A model generated the notes under the pieces. It was given only the letters and a program-made list of their open reading frames with translations. It was not told the origin of the DNA and did no database searches. From assembly GCA_905182985.1 (NCBI GenBank), contig CAJJDN010000003.1, positions 686,358 through 750,357 on the forward strand: a DNA stretch of 64,000 nucleotides. Reading direction: 5' to 3'. Positions 40,927 through 52,475 of the stretch are shown in pieces; the first letter of the stretch is position 1, and each line of letters starts with the position of its first letter. The DNA comes from Paramecium sonneborni. Its lineage: Eukaryota; Ciliophora; Oligohymenophorea; Peniculida; Parameciidae. A program made the translations under genes and the position numbers.

Positions 40927-41299
40927 ATGAATATAATAAAAATTTATAATCTCTATAAACAATTAATAAAAAGATATTTTAATAAAAACTTAATTAAATA
41001 TACTATAATTAATAATATAAGTTATTTGCAAATCATTCATTTTCCAGGTAAGATAGTTGTAACACTTTATTTTTTGCTATATTGCCTCATTTACTTGTAA
41101 ATCTTTTTTGTTTTTTATTCATTATTTTTGGATCCAATTATTTCATAACAACAACAAATATTTTTCATTTGTTTTGATAAGTTTTCTATTCAATTTTCTA
41201 TTAAATTCTATATTAGTAAAAGATAATTTTGATCCTCAGCTTTTTTTTGTTAAATACAAAGAAGATTCGAGTTTGAAATTTATTTTCTGTATAAATTGA
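40927..41299 (+). CDS. Possible small hydrophobic protein, uncertain
   Basis: An ATG at 40927 opens a frame MNIIKIYNLYKQLIKRYFNK leading into IVVTLYFLLYCLIYL, and a second frame (from about 41110) carries FVLISFLFNFLLNSILVKDN and KYKEDSSLKFIFCIN to TGA 41297-41299. No intron that links the two was found. Most of it is repeated at 42086-42430. T-rich DNA produces hydrophobic translations by chance, so this may not be a gene. The remaining 250 bases to 41549 show nothing. Confidence 0.25.
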
Positions 41300-42084
41300 G
41301 AACTTTTTATCAAGTAAGTGAAATATCATAATCGATTAGAATTTACTATTTATTTATTTAGATATCAAATTATAGTTTCTCTAATTTTAAGAGGTTTATT
41401 TTTTTTGCTTATAAAATATTATTAATAATAAATTTTTTTATATATTTTCATATTTCAATTAACTTAAAATGCAAGGCTAACGAATAGATTTTAATATTAT
41501 TTTTATTATTATTCCTTAATCGATGTCATTATTTAAAATAAATAATAAATCAATCAAATAAATCATCATTAACCATATCGAATTATCTCTATTTTTTATT
41601 CCAAAGATAGAGTTATTTTTTATAATATCTAATTTATAGCTTTTTAAATTACTTTTGATTGTATTCCTACAATAAATCATCATCAAAATCCTCTTTGAAG
41701 ATGTCAGAGAATTGAATTTCAGCAGTGTGTTATCCAGATTGTTGTTTTTATAAACTATTGTTTTAAAATCTATTATATTCTTTAATTTTTGGTAAATGAA
41801 ATTATCTAACTTTTTAATCATAATCTTTTCTTCTTTTCCAGATGTCTTCTGCTTTAATCTTTTTTCCATCTTCCCCAAAAGACAATTAATTTTTATGATA
41901 TTTGTTGGGAGCAACAGATGAATGAGTAATTTTACTCTCACATTATGGTTTGCTGCTATATTAATTTCTTACTAAAAACCTTCCTTTCTAAGGACTTTAT
42001 TTGTTTTCCTCATTCTTAAATTAAACTATAACATTGTTATTATCAACTTTCAAAGCAGCCTCTTTGTTGTTGTTGTTTGAAATC
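40955..42084. repeat. Direct repeat D, copy 1
   Basis: 1,130 bases repeated exactly at 42086-43215 with a single N at 42085. Contains the C-terminal coding part of the gene at 42681-43626 (as 41550-42084 here), truncated at the N. Confidence 0.95.
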
Positions 42085-42085
42085 N

Positions 42086-43215
42086 ATAAACAATTAATAA
42101 AAAGATATTTTAATAAAAACTTAATTAAATATACTATAATTAATAATATAAGTTATTTGCAAATCATTCATTTTCCAGGTAAGATAGTTGTAACACTTTA
42201 TTTTTTGCTATATTGCCTCATTTACTTGTAAATCTTTTTTGTTTTTTATTCATTATTTTTGGATCCAATTATTTCATAACAACAACAAATATTTTTCATT
42301 TGTTTTGATAAGTTTTCTATTCAATTTTCTATTAAATTCTATATTAGTAAAAGATAATTTTGATCCTCAGCTTTTTTTTGTTAAATACAAAGAAGATTCG
42401 AGTTTGAAATTTATTTTCTGTATAAATTGAGAACTTTTTATCAAGTAAGTGAAATATCATAATCGATTAGAATTTACTATTTATTTATTTAGATATCAAA
42501 TTATAGTTTCTCTAATTTTAAGAGGTTTATTTTTTTTGCTTATAAAATATTATTAATAATAAATTTTTTTATATATTTTCATATTTCAATTAACTTAAAA
42601 TGCAAGGCTAACGAATAGATTTTAATATTATTTTTATTATTATTCCTTAATCGATGTCATTATTTAAAATAAATAATAAATCAATCAAATAAATCATCAT
42701 TAACCATATCGAATTATCTCTATTTTTTATTCCAAAGATAGAGTTATTTTTTATAATATCTAATTTATAGCTTTTTAAATTACTTTTGATTGTATTCCTA
42801 CAATAAATCATCATCAAAATCCTCTTTGAAGATGTCAGAGAATTGAATTTCAGCAGTGTGTTATCCAGATTGTTGTTTTTATAAACTATTGTTTTAAAAT
42901 CTATTATATTCTTTAATTTTTGGTAAATGAAATTATCTAACTTTTTAATCATAATCTTTTCTTCTTTTCCAGATGTCTTCTGCTTTAATCTTTTTTCCAT
43001 CTTCCCCAAAAGACAATTAATTTTTATGATATTTGTTGGGAGCAACAGATGAATGAGTAATTTTACTCTCACATTATGGTTTGCTGCTATATTAATTTCT
43101 TACTAAAAACCTTCCTTTCTAAGGACTTTATTTGTTTTCCTCATTCTTAAATTAAACTATAACATTGTTATTATCAACTTTCAAAGCAGCCTCTTTGTTG
43201 TTGTTGTTTGAAATC
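42086..43215. repeat. Direct repeat D, copy 2
   Basis: Exact copy of 40955-42084; this copy is continuous with the 5' end of the minus-strand gene and should be used for annotation. 42086-42680 is otherwise without an assignable gene. Confidence 0.95.
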
Positions 43216-43626
43216 AAAGCTTCAGATTACTATTTCTGAAGATGAACGCTTTAAATACCCTACTTAAAATTGGAATTACTTGCATAACCTTTCTGACTTA
43301 AGATGCATCTTCTAAAAGCAATTTTATTTTTGTTGCTGACGACTAAAACTTTATAATTCAATTTACATAAGTAATATACAAGGATTCCAATGGTTCTGGT
43401 TTTTGCTTATTTATTTATTGCAAAACTCTTTACTAGATAATTGATTGCAAAGTGTACATTTCGAAATTAACTATAATTAATTTGTATTTATTATGTATTT
43501 AATTACTTCAATCTTCACACCACCATCAATTATCTACTTTCTTTATTTTCCTTATTTTATATTCTACCATTTCCTTTTATCATTCAAATCCCTAAATTTT
43601 TATAAAAATACATCATTAATTATCAT
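42681..43626 (-). CDS. Hypothetical protein with Cys pair, 304 aa
   Basis: One 31-nt intron (about 43358-43388, ending AAG) gives a 305-codon frame. It starts MIINDVFLQKFRDLNDKRK; a possible zinc-binding stretch SKCTLCNQLSSKEFCNK follows at about residue 65, then a Ser/Asn/Gln region (ALISNNNNKEAALKVDNNN). A charged helical end contains EDIWKRRKDYDQKVRQFHLP and FSDIFKEDFDDDLLQEY. It stops VNDDLFD. A competing 290-codon TGA-free frame on the same strand is a shadow. Only 5 bp separate this start from the divergent gene at 43632. No family recognised. Confidence 0.55.
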
Positions 43627-43631
43627 AATCA

Positions 43632-44240
43632 ATGCTCAGAGATCTATATGATTTTCTTTCTTAAAATACTGAGACAACAGATGCAGAACCTAATTATCAT
43701 AAATTTGTATTAAATAAAACAAAACTTTCAAAACCAAATCCTTATGCTTACAAAATTGAATATCATAGATAAAGAAAAAATAGTTAAGCCTTTGGATCTT
43801 CAGCAGAAAGATCTAAAGAAGAATTTAAATTACCTCCACTATTAAGCTATGAAATTTCCTATTCTCAAGTTGATGTCAATATCCCTAAAGTTAGAATTTA
43901 ATAAAAAAACAATAACCAATCAAATACTAGATTTACCACCGAATCTAATATCCATATGGTTAGAAAATCTAAAAAAAGTAAATCTCTAAGAATAGAAAAT
44001 ATTAATTAAAGACAACATTTGAGATAGTTTCCATTAGAATTTGAAAGACCTAATGAATATATCCCTTCTCATCCCTTTTAACCTATGAGCAATATTGAGC
44101 TGTAAGAATTGTTTCAAAGTCTATTGTATTTTTTAATTTGTAACCGATAGATCTAAACATAAAGTTCATAAACCAATTAATTCCTGGGATCGATGACGTA
44201 ATCTCATGAACTATTATTTTTTTATATTTAACATATATGA
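43632..44240 (+). CDS. Hypothetical basic protein, 202 aa
   Basis: Single open frame of 203 codons starting MLRDLYDFLSQNTETTDAEP, followed by NKTKLSKPNPYAYKIEYHRQ and PPLLSYEISYSQVDVNIPK. It is rich in Ser, Asn, Arg and Lys, with LRQFPLEFERPNEYIPSHPF near residue 140. Probably disordered, with short linear motifs; no domain recognised. The last 45 residues are of less natural composition and the true stop may involve an intron. Confidence 0.5.
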
Positions 44241-44420
44241 GCATATTATATTCATTTTTATTCTCAATTACTTGGATATTTATCAATATCTCTTTAAAAA
44301 TTGAAGATTAATAAAATGGTTGTGGCATTGCTTTTTAAATTTAAAAAAAAAATATAATATTATAATATTTAATTTAATGTCATTATATTATCAATTAAAA
44401 GTGAATAGAATAGAACCAAA

Positions 44421-44697
44421 ATGAAAAATAGAATTCAAAAACCTTAAAATTCAAATCAATATTTACTTGTAAAATAATTGAAGAGCAGAAATATATATAT
44501 ATCAATTTAATACTTTGAAAGTGAAGCATCTTGAAAAGTTAAGATTACCTAGTCTTCTTCATTCAATGGGAATCAATAATTTGTTTCAAAAAGTTCTAAG
44601 AATATTTACTTAAAAGAGCATTCTAGAATATCCTAATTTAGAATAAATTAATTAAGAAAGTTAAGAACTATATATTTATTTGAATGATGAGGATTGA
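44421..44697 (+). CDS. Possible short gene, structure unresolved
   Basis: A start MKNRIQKPQNSNQYLL and a second frame with VKHLEKLRLPSLLHSMGINN and EYPNLEQINQESQELYIY ending at TGA 44695 both look protein-like. The intron that should join them (beginning at the GTAAAA near 44469) has no 3' end that keeps frame. Might be a real gene of about 80 aa or a remnant. Confidence 0.3.
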
Positions 44698-44894
44698 ATT
44701 TAAGTTCAGAAAATAAATAAATTTGATTTTGTATATTTGTTCATATTAAATAAAAGGCTCTGAATTTCTTAAGTATCTATTGATCAATAATATAAGACAT
44801 AAATTAATAATGTAAAATAAAAAAATTATTTGGTTTAATATATAAGCACATTTTAAAATTAAATAAAATCTTTTTTTATTTAACAAAGCATATT

Positions 44895-45537
44895 ATGGGA
44901 ATTTCAAGAGACAGTAGACACAAAAGAAGACTTACAGGAGGTCGTATGCCAATCCATAAGAAAAAGAGAGCCTTTGAGAAAGGAAGATAAGCAGCTATGA
45001 CTAAATTGGTATCAGGAGAAAAAAGAGTAAGAAGATTAAGAGTTCGAGGAGGAAATTTCAAATTTAGAGCTCTTCGTTTATCAGAAGGCAATTTCTCATG
45101 GGGAAGCCAAGGTGTTGCTAAAAAAGCTAAAATTGTTGAAGTAGTTTATCATCCATCAAATAATGAATTGGTTAGAACAAAGACACTTACAAGAGGAGTG
45201 ATTGTTTAAGTAGATGCAACTCCATTTAGATAATGGTATGCAAAGAAATATAATGTTGAATTGGGATCAAAGAAGAAAGACAAGAAAGTATTAATTATTT
45301 TAAAATTAGGAAGGACAACCTGAATAAGTTAAAAAATCAAGAAGTCTTATCAAGAAATTAGAAGAGAGAGCTAAGGAAAATGCTATTGATACATTTGTTT
45401 AAGAATAATTTACCAATTAAAGATTATTGGTAAGAATTACATCAAGACCAGGATAATCAGGAAGAGCTGATGGTTATATTTTAGAAGGAAAAGAATTAGA
45501 ATTTTATATTAAGAAAGTCGAATAAAAGAAGAAATGA
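44895..45537 (+). CDS. RPS8: Ribosomal protein eS8
   Basis: 206 aa with one 22-nt intron around 45287-45308. The start [18 protein letters not shown] is diagnostic for eS8, followed by [62 protein letters not shown]-like sequence and the C-terminal domain with [32 protein letters not shown]. Complete, no missing segments. Part of the small (40S) ribosomal subunit. It ends with a basic tail KKVEQKKK. Confidence 0.96.
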
Positions 45538-45638
45538 TTGCATTATTAATACATTATATTGCACAAAATCAGTACATTAATATTATATTAATTATAATAC
45601 TATGAGTAATTTGTTCACTAAAAACTATCAATACATTT

Positions 45639-47603
45639 TCATTTTTTTCTCTTTTCTGATCCAAATAATTTAGAAAACTTTGCTAATTTATTTTCAGTAG
45701 TATGAGTTGTGGTTTTTGGAGAAGGTAGGTTACCAAATTATTCTGTTTTAAGTCTCTCTATTACGTTTTTATTATTCTGTTCTGGAATTGTAGTCATTCT
45801 ATCAGAACTTAATAACTATTTAGATTGATCAAATAATAATTTTAATTTCTAAATATTATTTTTTGCATACTTTTAAATCTTGCATAGACATTTAAGGTTA
45901 TTATAAGGTTTTTGAATATGCATGACCTAATTTTAAAGATTATTGAAGAATCTATGAAGACTTTGTCAAAAGATTATGTTTTTTGAAATAATCATGAGCT
46001 TCACTCTTTATATTAGGTCTCAATGCTTTTTTATTTTCTTAAGGTGAATGCTAAAAGCTTTTTTTTATTATATTTACCTTAACTTTTGATATTGTTTATT
46101 TATTAGGAGATAATGATTCTTTTTAAACTATTTCTGAAACTATTTTACTTGTATTAACTAAATTTGTTCTATTTATAAATTCTGGTTAAGGCCGTGCATA
46201 ATAAAAGTTATCCAATTCATAATTTGCATCATCAACGTTCTAGAAAATATTATGTGATATGTATATACTTAAAATTCATATTAAAGATTTTATGTATATT
46301 ATTTTCTAAATTCAGCATCTCCTTTGTTAAATTCTTCTTCATCAAAATTATATTTCAAAGGTTCTGGTTTATAAGGAGGTAGAAGATTTTAATTTACAAT
46401 TCCTTCAAAATCAACATCATGAAACCAAGGATGAGTTAAGATTTCAACAATACCTCCATTTTATCCTAATCTTTTATTAGGATCCTTTTAAAGAAGTTTA
46501 ATTATTAAATCTTTTAATTGATCAGAGATCTATACATAGTCTGGAAATTAAACTTTTTCAGTTAATATTGAATTATAAATTTCTTCAGTATTATGAGAAT
46601 AAAAAGGAGGTAATCCTGAAACTAATTCATATAGAAGAGCTCCAAGGCAATAGCAATCTACCAAATAACTATGTCCTGATTTCATTAGCATTTCTGGAGC
46701 CATATACTCAGGAGATCCACAAAAAGAATAAGCTAATTCTCCATCTTCCATATTTGGTTTTGATAGTCCAAAATCGCTTAACATCATATGACCTTATAAA
46801 TCTAATAAAATATTTTCAGGTTTAATATCTCTATATACAATTTGTTATGAATGCAAATAGGCCATACCTATACATATTTCAACAAAATAATATTTAGCCT
46901 CTTATTCACTAAGTCTTTTTAATTTTCTCAAATGATAAAACAATTCTCCACCTGCACAATATTCTAAAACAAAAGCAATATAAAATCTTGTTTCAAAAGC
47001 ATAATGTAATTTTGTTATATATTAATTTTCCATTCTTACCATTATATCTCTCTCATTTTAAACAATCACTTCTTTAGCATTATCAAATATAAATTTTTTA
47101 TCAATTAGTTTTAAAGCATAAAATTATCCATTATCTTTTTTTTTCACCAAATAAACTCTTGAAAAACCTCCTACTCCTATACATTTTATTAAATTAAAAT
47201 CTTTCAATCCAACTCTCTTTGTTACTTAAGGCTAAGCATATTATGGTTACAATTCAAGTGTTATTCCTTAAAATACATTTAAAGGTAGATCTGGTAATGA
47301 TAAATAGTAATCATATGGAATATTTTTTGTTACTGTGATAAATTGGCAAATCTTATCCAATTCTAAATTAATAATTAAACTACCTTCTTAAATATGTTAA
47401 TCTTCTGTTGAACCTGTACCTCCCCCTTCTACTTTTACTGATGTCACCTCTATACTTGCAATTTATTCAATCAGAAAATTATATAAATTATCTGTTCTTT
47501 AATTTATGTAATCATATAAATAGTAATATCTAAAGTTATATAAATCAAATTTACTTTGTTTGTTTATAAAATAAAACAATTTGAAGTTTTTTTTTAGAAT
47601 CAT
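45639..47603 (-). CDS. AGC-family protein kinase with long N- and C-terminal extensions
   Basis: 628 aa after introns of 29, 27 and 22 nt in the 3' half. Residues about 155-420 are the kinase: CIGVGGFSRVYLVKK, YALKLIDK, VYRDIKPENILLD, DFGLSKP, FCGSPEYMAPEML, LGALLYELVSGLPPF, DPNKRLGQNGG. The AGC C-tail PPYKPEP follows. The activation-loop CGSPEYMAPE and the tail place it near S6K/SGK/PKC. The 150 N-terminal residues and about 200 Ser/Asn/Lys-rich C-terminal residues are not recognisable. The start MILKKNFKLF overlaps the 3' end of the upstream gene by 59 bp on the same strand, so the true start may be later. Confidence 0.85.
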
Positions 47604-48469
47604 ATTATAGTTATTCTTCAATTTTAGTTTTCGATTATTATTTTATCATAGGAGTCTATTCAGTTTTTGAATAACCTTAATTAAGAGATTTGGAATCACC
47701 TTCTGTCTTTTTTTGTAATTTTGAAGAATAAGGTGGAGGAGATCCTTTTGCAGATTTTTAGCTTATTAACATATCTTCGATTGATTATCTATGATTTGTT
47801 GAGGTGTCTGATTATATAGATTACTTATTTTACTTCAAATTAAAGTATTGTTAATATTGATTTGATATCATTTGAGCATTTTTTAACTATTAAATATAAT
47901 CATTAAAATTACCATATCAAACAAATATTTATCTTTTAATTTTGACTTATTTAATAATAATTTTTATTAATTAGAAGGTGATTAATTATAAGATTACTTA
48001 GTAGTTGATACTTATTTTGAGTTTTCTTTTTTCTAATATTATTTTTTTAATTAATACTTCAAGTGAAACAGCTGCTAATGATAAATTTTTTGTTTTTAAA
48101 TTAAATCTTTTAGAACTATTTCCATCATCTGTTTATACTCTCTATTCAATTTACTATTTTTTTATTTATTTTATCATTTACATTTGGTTATGATGTTTTT
48201 GCCCTTTCACTTTTTTAAGTTTAAAGGAACACATTATCTATACTTTTACTTCCTTTTAATTTTGCCCGAATATTATTAACAGCTTAAGCTAAAGAATTCC
48301 TTTCTTTTTTAAAATAATCGTATAATTTTGTTTTTCCTTTTTATTAAGGTCTTTCTGTTTTAACAGGTTTAGTAGAATTTTTTAAAGCTTTCTTTTCCAA
48401 TCGTTATGGAGATTCCTAAAAACTAATACGACCTGCTATTTTTTGCATTTATTGATTAATTTTCTTCAT
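47545..48469 (-). CDS. Hypothetical Lys/Ser/Gln-rich protein, 281 aa
   Basis: Three introns (28, 25 and 26 nt) give one consistent 282-codon frame. The start is MKKINQQMQKIAGRISFQES; KLYDYFKKERNSLAQAVNNI, NLSLAAVSLEKKENSKQVST and KSAKGSPPPYSSKLQKKTE follow. No globular domain is evident; probably a disordered cytoskeletal or cortical protein. The frame runs on to TGA at 47545, overlapping the kinase start by 59 bp; an unrecognised 3' intron may bring the real stop earlier. Confidence 0.5.
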
Positions 48470-48537
48470 AACGATATATAATAATTAATTTATTCAAATA
48501 AAAAATATTTTATAATTAAAGTATTATTTTTTGAAAA

Positions 48538-48837
48538 ATGGTACAAACATTTAAAAATAACTTTTGTTTCTTTCAAAAATATTAATCAAAAAAGTAACAT
48601 AAAGAAAAATATAGACTAATAAGATTTATGGCAGCATATTTTTTGAAGAAAATTAAATATTTAATAATTAATTATTTAAGCAATATTATAAAAATAATTC
48701 AAGGTCATTATATTGAAATTATATTTTAGGTCTATTTTTCAGTAAGACAGATAAAGATGAAAAAATATCATTTTAGCTTAAAGTTAATTTATACTGAGCT
48801 TACTTCTTATATTGTTTTTCTAGAATTTTTTAACTGA
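48538..48837 (+). CDS. Possible small gene, 99 aa
   Basis: A single frame MVQTFKNNFCFFQKYQSKKQ running to TGA 48835-48837 without interruption. Lys/Ile/Phe-rich, no motif. Expected occasionally by chance in such AT-rich DNA; listed because it fills an otherwise empty 580-bp region. 48838-49049 holds nothing. Confidence 0.25.
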
Positions 48838-49049
48838 TTTCTTTAATTTTATTCAAATAAAAGTTTTTTTCAATTTTTTTTTGAGATCAATATACCACAT
48901 TCTAGGCAGCATTATATAAAATACATAGTGAACAAATATTAAAATTATTAATTTTATATATTAAAACATTAAATCAAACTTATTATAGATTAGTAGCTTC
49001 AACTGGTTTGAATAAACTTTTTGTTACATAAACAGGCTGTTTATTAGAT

Positions 49050-51086
49050 TCAGTCGTTACTTTTTTTCTTTGAGTCTCTTTTCTTTATAAATGAGGAGCT
49101 AAAATAAATTCTATTTATAATACCAGATACTGTTTAAGTTATTTAAAATATCTCAAAAATCTTTTAATATGGAAATCTATCAATTTTATTTGAAAAAACA
49201 AAAAGCTTTAAGAAAAAGTATTCGAGTTAAGAATTATTAATATCGATGTCCATAAAAATAAAAGTCTCTAATATCTATTATTTAGTTAATTCTCCATTAT
49301 TACTTTAAAGAGAATCGAAATGTTATTTTAGAGAATTTTTATATTTAATAATAAGTTTAGTAATATCTTCTTTATGTTTCATTTCTTCTTCTCCAGTAAA
49401 TATTCTATAATTACCAACTATCTTAGTAAAAATACTTTTCACTCTTTCTAAAGTTTCTGTAAGTTCAATATTAAATTCAACAAACTCTTAAGAATTATCT
49501 TCTATTAAGAATCTTGCAAACATTAATGCTTTATCTTATTCAAATAACATGAATGGTTCCTTTTCAAATCTCTTTTGTAACTATTTGATACTTACTTTTT
49601 TCTCTTTTTTATTATCATCATCAAATAAAAACTATTCTATAACATCTATTAATATTATTTTTTTGATTCTAAATCTGTAATTTAATTCTTCTCCAATATG
49701 CAAAACATCATTCATTTTTATGGCTCTTAATTTTTTGGGTACATAAATTTATTGTTATTAAAAACTATCATTGTTATTTTTGAGGGTTAAACCTACAGTT
49801 TACTCTTTTTTATGAATTAAAGATGATTAAGCAGTTTCTTTATTTTTTGCTTAAACCTATATTAATAATAAATTCTTATATTTATCATCCAATAAATCAT
49901 ATTAATTTGATATTTTAGCAATTTATTCTTATAAAACTTTTTTTTCTTTAGCTTAAATTTCTGACTTCTCATTATTTTTAATTTTTAATTCATGAACCAT
50001 TCCTTTTAAGTATTCATTATCAGATTAAACACTTTTAATTTATTTATTTTAATCTTCTATAGTAGATTTTAAAATTCTAATCATTTCTTGTAAATCTTCA
50101 ACTTTAACTACTTTATCAGCCAATCCATTATTTGTGTTTTTTAATGCTTCAATTTTTTGTGCCAATTTATCCATAAATTAATTTTTTTCTTTTAAATTCT
50201 TATGTAAATCTTCTATGGTTTCTTCATATCTTCTGACTGTTTTTAAAGTTTCAGCTAATAAATTTTTATAATAATATGTTTCCTCTTCCTAAATTTTAAG
50301 TAGTCCTGTCATTTAATCATTTTCTGTTTTTAATTAATTCATCATTTAACTTTATATATATAATTTTTCTTCTATTAAGGTATGATCATTATAATTAAAT
50401 AAGACTTATTATCTTAATTATTGATCAAGCATAGTTCTTAATCTTAAACATTCTATATGAGATTCTTATAATTCTATTCTAATCTCATCAATTTTAGTAG
50501 TCTTAATATTTTATTTTAATTATTCCAATTCTTGATCTTTTGTTTTCATAAGTGTTTTGAGATCTTATATTTATTTTTTAAGCTAAAATACATTTAAATG
50601 ACTTGTTTTTTTATTACAAAACATTTCAACATTTCTCACTAATTCTGTCAAATGAACAACTTATTTTTCTAATGATGATATTTAAGTTTTTAATTTAGTA
50701 TTTTCATCCTAACATTAATTATACTTTTTTTATAATTATAACAATTCTTAGTATAATTCTTCTTTATCTTTTTTTATATATCTTGGTGTTTATCTTGGAT
50801 CAGTTAATCTTGTATCACTAACTTATTTATTATCAACCATTGTTGAGCTACTTATCTTTTTATTCTAATAAAGAGAAACAGCTGATTGAGGTCTAAGAAA
50901 ATTATTTGTAACATGATGTAATGAATCTAAATCTGAAAAATACTGTATTGCACTTGGCATTAAAATTTAACATTCATTTGATGACTTTTATTTATATCCC
51001 TAAGGTTCATATTTGATTGCCTAAATTCATGAATTATATTAATTTATACATACTGATTGGGGTCGTTTTATTTGTCTGTGAAACAT
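49050..51086 (-). CDS. Long coiled-coil protein, probably ciliary or basal-body
   Basis: About 670 aa. A 33-nt intron follows the first 11 codons (MFHRQIKRPQS). Residues about 100-420 are an almost continuous coiled coil (KKDKEELYQELLQLQKKYNQ, TLMKTKDQELEQLKQNIKTT, KIEALKNTNNGLADKVVKVE). A conserved-looking globular end follows: PKKLRAIKMNDVLHIGEELN, KEPFMLFEQDKALMFARFLI, EFNIELTETLERVKSIFTKI, and a possible degenerate EF-hand ETFIFMDIDINNSQLEYFF. Such layouts are common in axonemal and cortical proteins. Divergent from the next gene with 15 bp between start codons. Confidence 0.7.
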
Positions 51087-51101
51087 ATAATTAATAAATT
51101 A

Positions 51102-51414
51102 ATGAGTTAAAAGTGGAAATTAATACCATAATACATTTAAGAATTATAAGAATAGAATGATGAAAATTCTCTTGCAATTTTAAGAAAGCTAGGTAAATTG
51201 TAAAATTTAAAAGAAGTATTCATTAAATTTTTATTAATAGTGTGTTGATAGAGATGAAAGTGAATTAAAAAAATAATATATTTTATTAATGAGAGAGAGA
51301 AATGAATACTTTAAGAAATTAAAGGCCATTTAACTTATAAATGAACAAAATCCTAACTCTTAACTTGCCTAATCTATTTAATTGTTATTTGATGCAATTA
51401 ATAAGTAATAATGA
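51102..51414 (+). CDS. Small protein resembling mitochondrial ribosomal uL29m (weak)
   Basis: 95 aa with a 25-nt intron near 51215-51239. Reads MSQKWKLIPQYIQELQEQND, LAILRKLGKLQNLKECVDRD, then ELKKQYILLMRERNEYFKKL and a helical end AQSIQLLFDAINKQQ. The pattern L-x-K-x-Y-x-L-L-x-x-R-N resembles the uL29m/MRPL47 helix pair (KLWYVLLKERN), but the protein is short and the match is weak. All-helical; otherwise unknown. Confidence 0.45.
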
Positions 51415-51456
51415 CTCATACATATTTAAAATTAATCTGTTACATTATATTAAAAA

Positions 51457-52254
51457 TCATAATACTCTATAAATACTTTCTTTATTTTTGAAATTATCTC
51501 CATAAATAAAGAGACAATATATTAGTGGTATTAATGCTACATGAAAACCAATTGAATAAAACATTTTATTTTTCAAAAACCATCCAGGTGTGTAATTTCT
51601 TGATCTAATGTCTAAACCTGAAACCACTAAAAACTATAAATTTTATTTACTTAAATTCAAAAATATGATTCCAATAGTTGCTGAAATTGCTTAAATATTA
51701 TCATTATTTCCATAAAGAAAATATTAAGATACTAAAATGGCTCCAATTATAGGTATAGTAGCCAAAAAGAAAGTTGTTCGAGCTTCAGATGAACTATTTA
51801 ACCAATCTAATTAAGTTTCATGCTATGACATTGCAAATCCCCAATGAATACCAGCCTATATAATAAAAATAGATTTAACTTAAAATGCCAGATTAATTGA
51901 TGCATATTTTAATGATGCATGCATTAATTAACCTGAATAAATTGCAAAGGCTGGATTAATAAAAGAATATAAGGTAGCTGATGACAATAAAATTAAAGGA
52001 CTCAAAGTAGCTAATGTTATATATTTAACTTCTTTAGGAGTTTTAGTCTCTTATGTTAATTCTCTAATAAATTTCTTTCTATCTTCAATTATTTTCACTA
52101 ATTATTCATCAGTGAATGTATTCTATTCTGCTACACTTTCAAGTGTTGAAGTTGATTCTTGATCTTTAATATCTTAAATCTTATTTTATATTCTTTGTGC
52201 TTTTTTGGTTGAAAATCGAAATAAAGGATTTAAAGTTCTTAATATTTTTTACAT
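51457..52254 (-). CDS. TMEM69 / DUF3429 mitochondrial inner-membrane protein
   Basis: 257 aa. The first 35 residues (MQKILRTLNPLFRFSTKKAQ) look like a mitochondrial presequence. Then come five hydrophobic spans: LSPLILLSSATLYSFI, YASINLAFQAGIHWGFAM, FFLATIPIIGAILVSQYFLY, ISATIGIIFLNLS and FYSIGFHVALIPLIYCLFIY. The block G-I-H-W-G-x-A-M is the signature of DUF3429/TMEM69. A 24-nt intron starting GTT lies inside it (after NLAFQ); being 3n and TGA-free it is recognised only because the family block becomes continuous once it is removed. Function of the family is unknown. Confidence 0.8.
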
Positions 52255-52290
52255 AATTATTAATAAAATTAAATTAAAATTCAAATTTGG

Positions 52291-52422
52291 ATGACAGTCA
52301 GAGAATTTCTATTGATCCTAAGAGATTAGTTAATTGAAAAACTTCAAGAATAATAAAAATTAGAAAATGAGAGATTATAATAGAAAAAAGAAGAGCTAAA
52401 TAGAGTTTCTTAAAAGCTTTGA
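52291..52422 (+). CDS. Possible micro-protein, 43 aa, coiled coil
   Basis: A short frame MTVREFLLILRDQLIEKLQE followed by a Glu/Lys/Gln helix, ending at TGA 52420. Composition and heptad spacing look genuine, and it stands 36 bp from the divergent DUF3429 start. It is short enough to be chance. Confidence 0.35.
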
Positions 52423-52475
52423 ATTTATGTTATAGATATTACAAATAATTATCGAATATTAATTAATTTTTTATT

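Noticed and set aside
41165..42034. A 290-codon TGA-free minus-strand frame
   Set aside because: It overlaps the better-supported frame ending at 41550, which has natural acidic/Gln-rich composition and a consistent intron; the longer frame is a shadow in DNA poor in TGA.
44083..44286. Minus-strand 67-residue frame with a natural-looking Met start
   Set aside because: It lies partly opposite the plus-strand frame 43632-44240 and has no recognisable content; kept out for lack of support.
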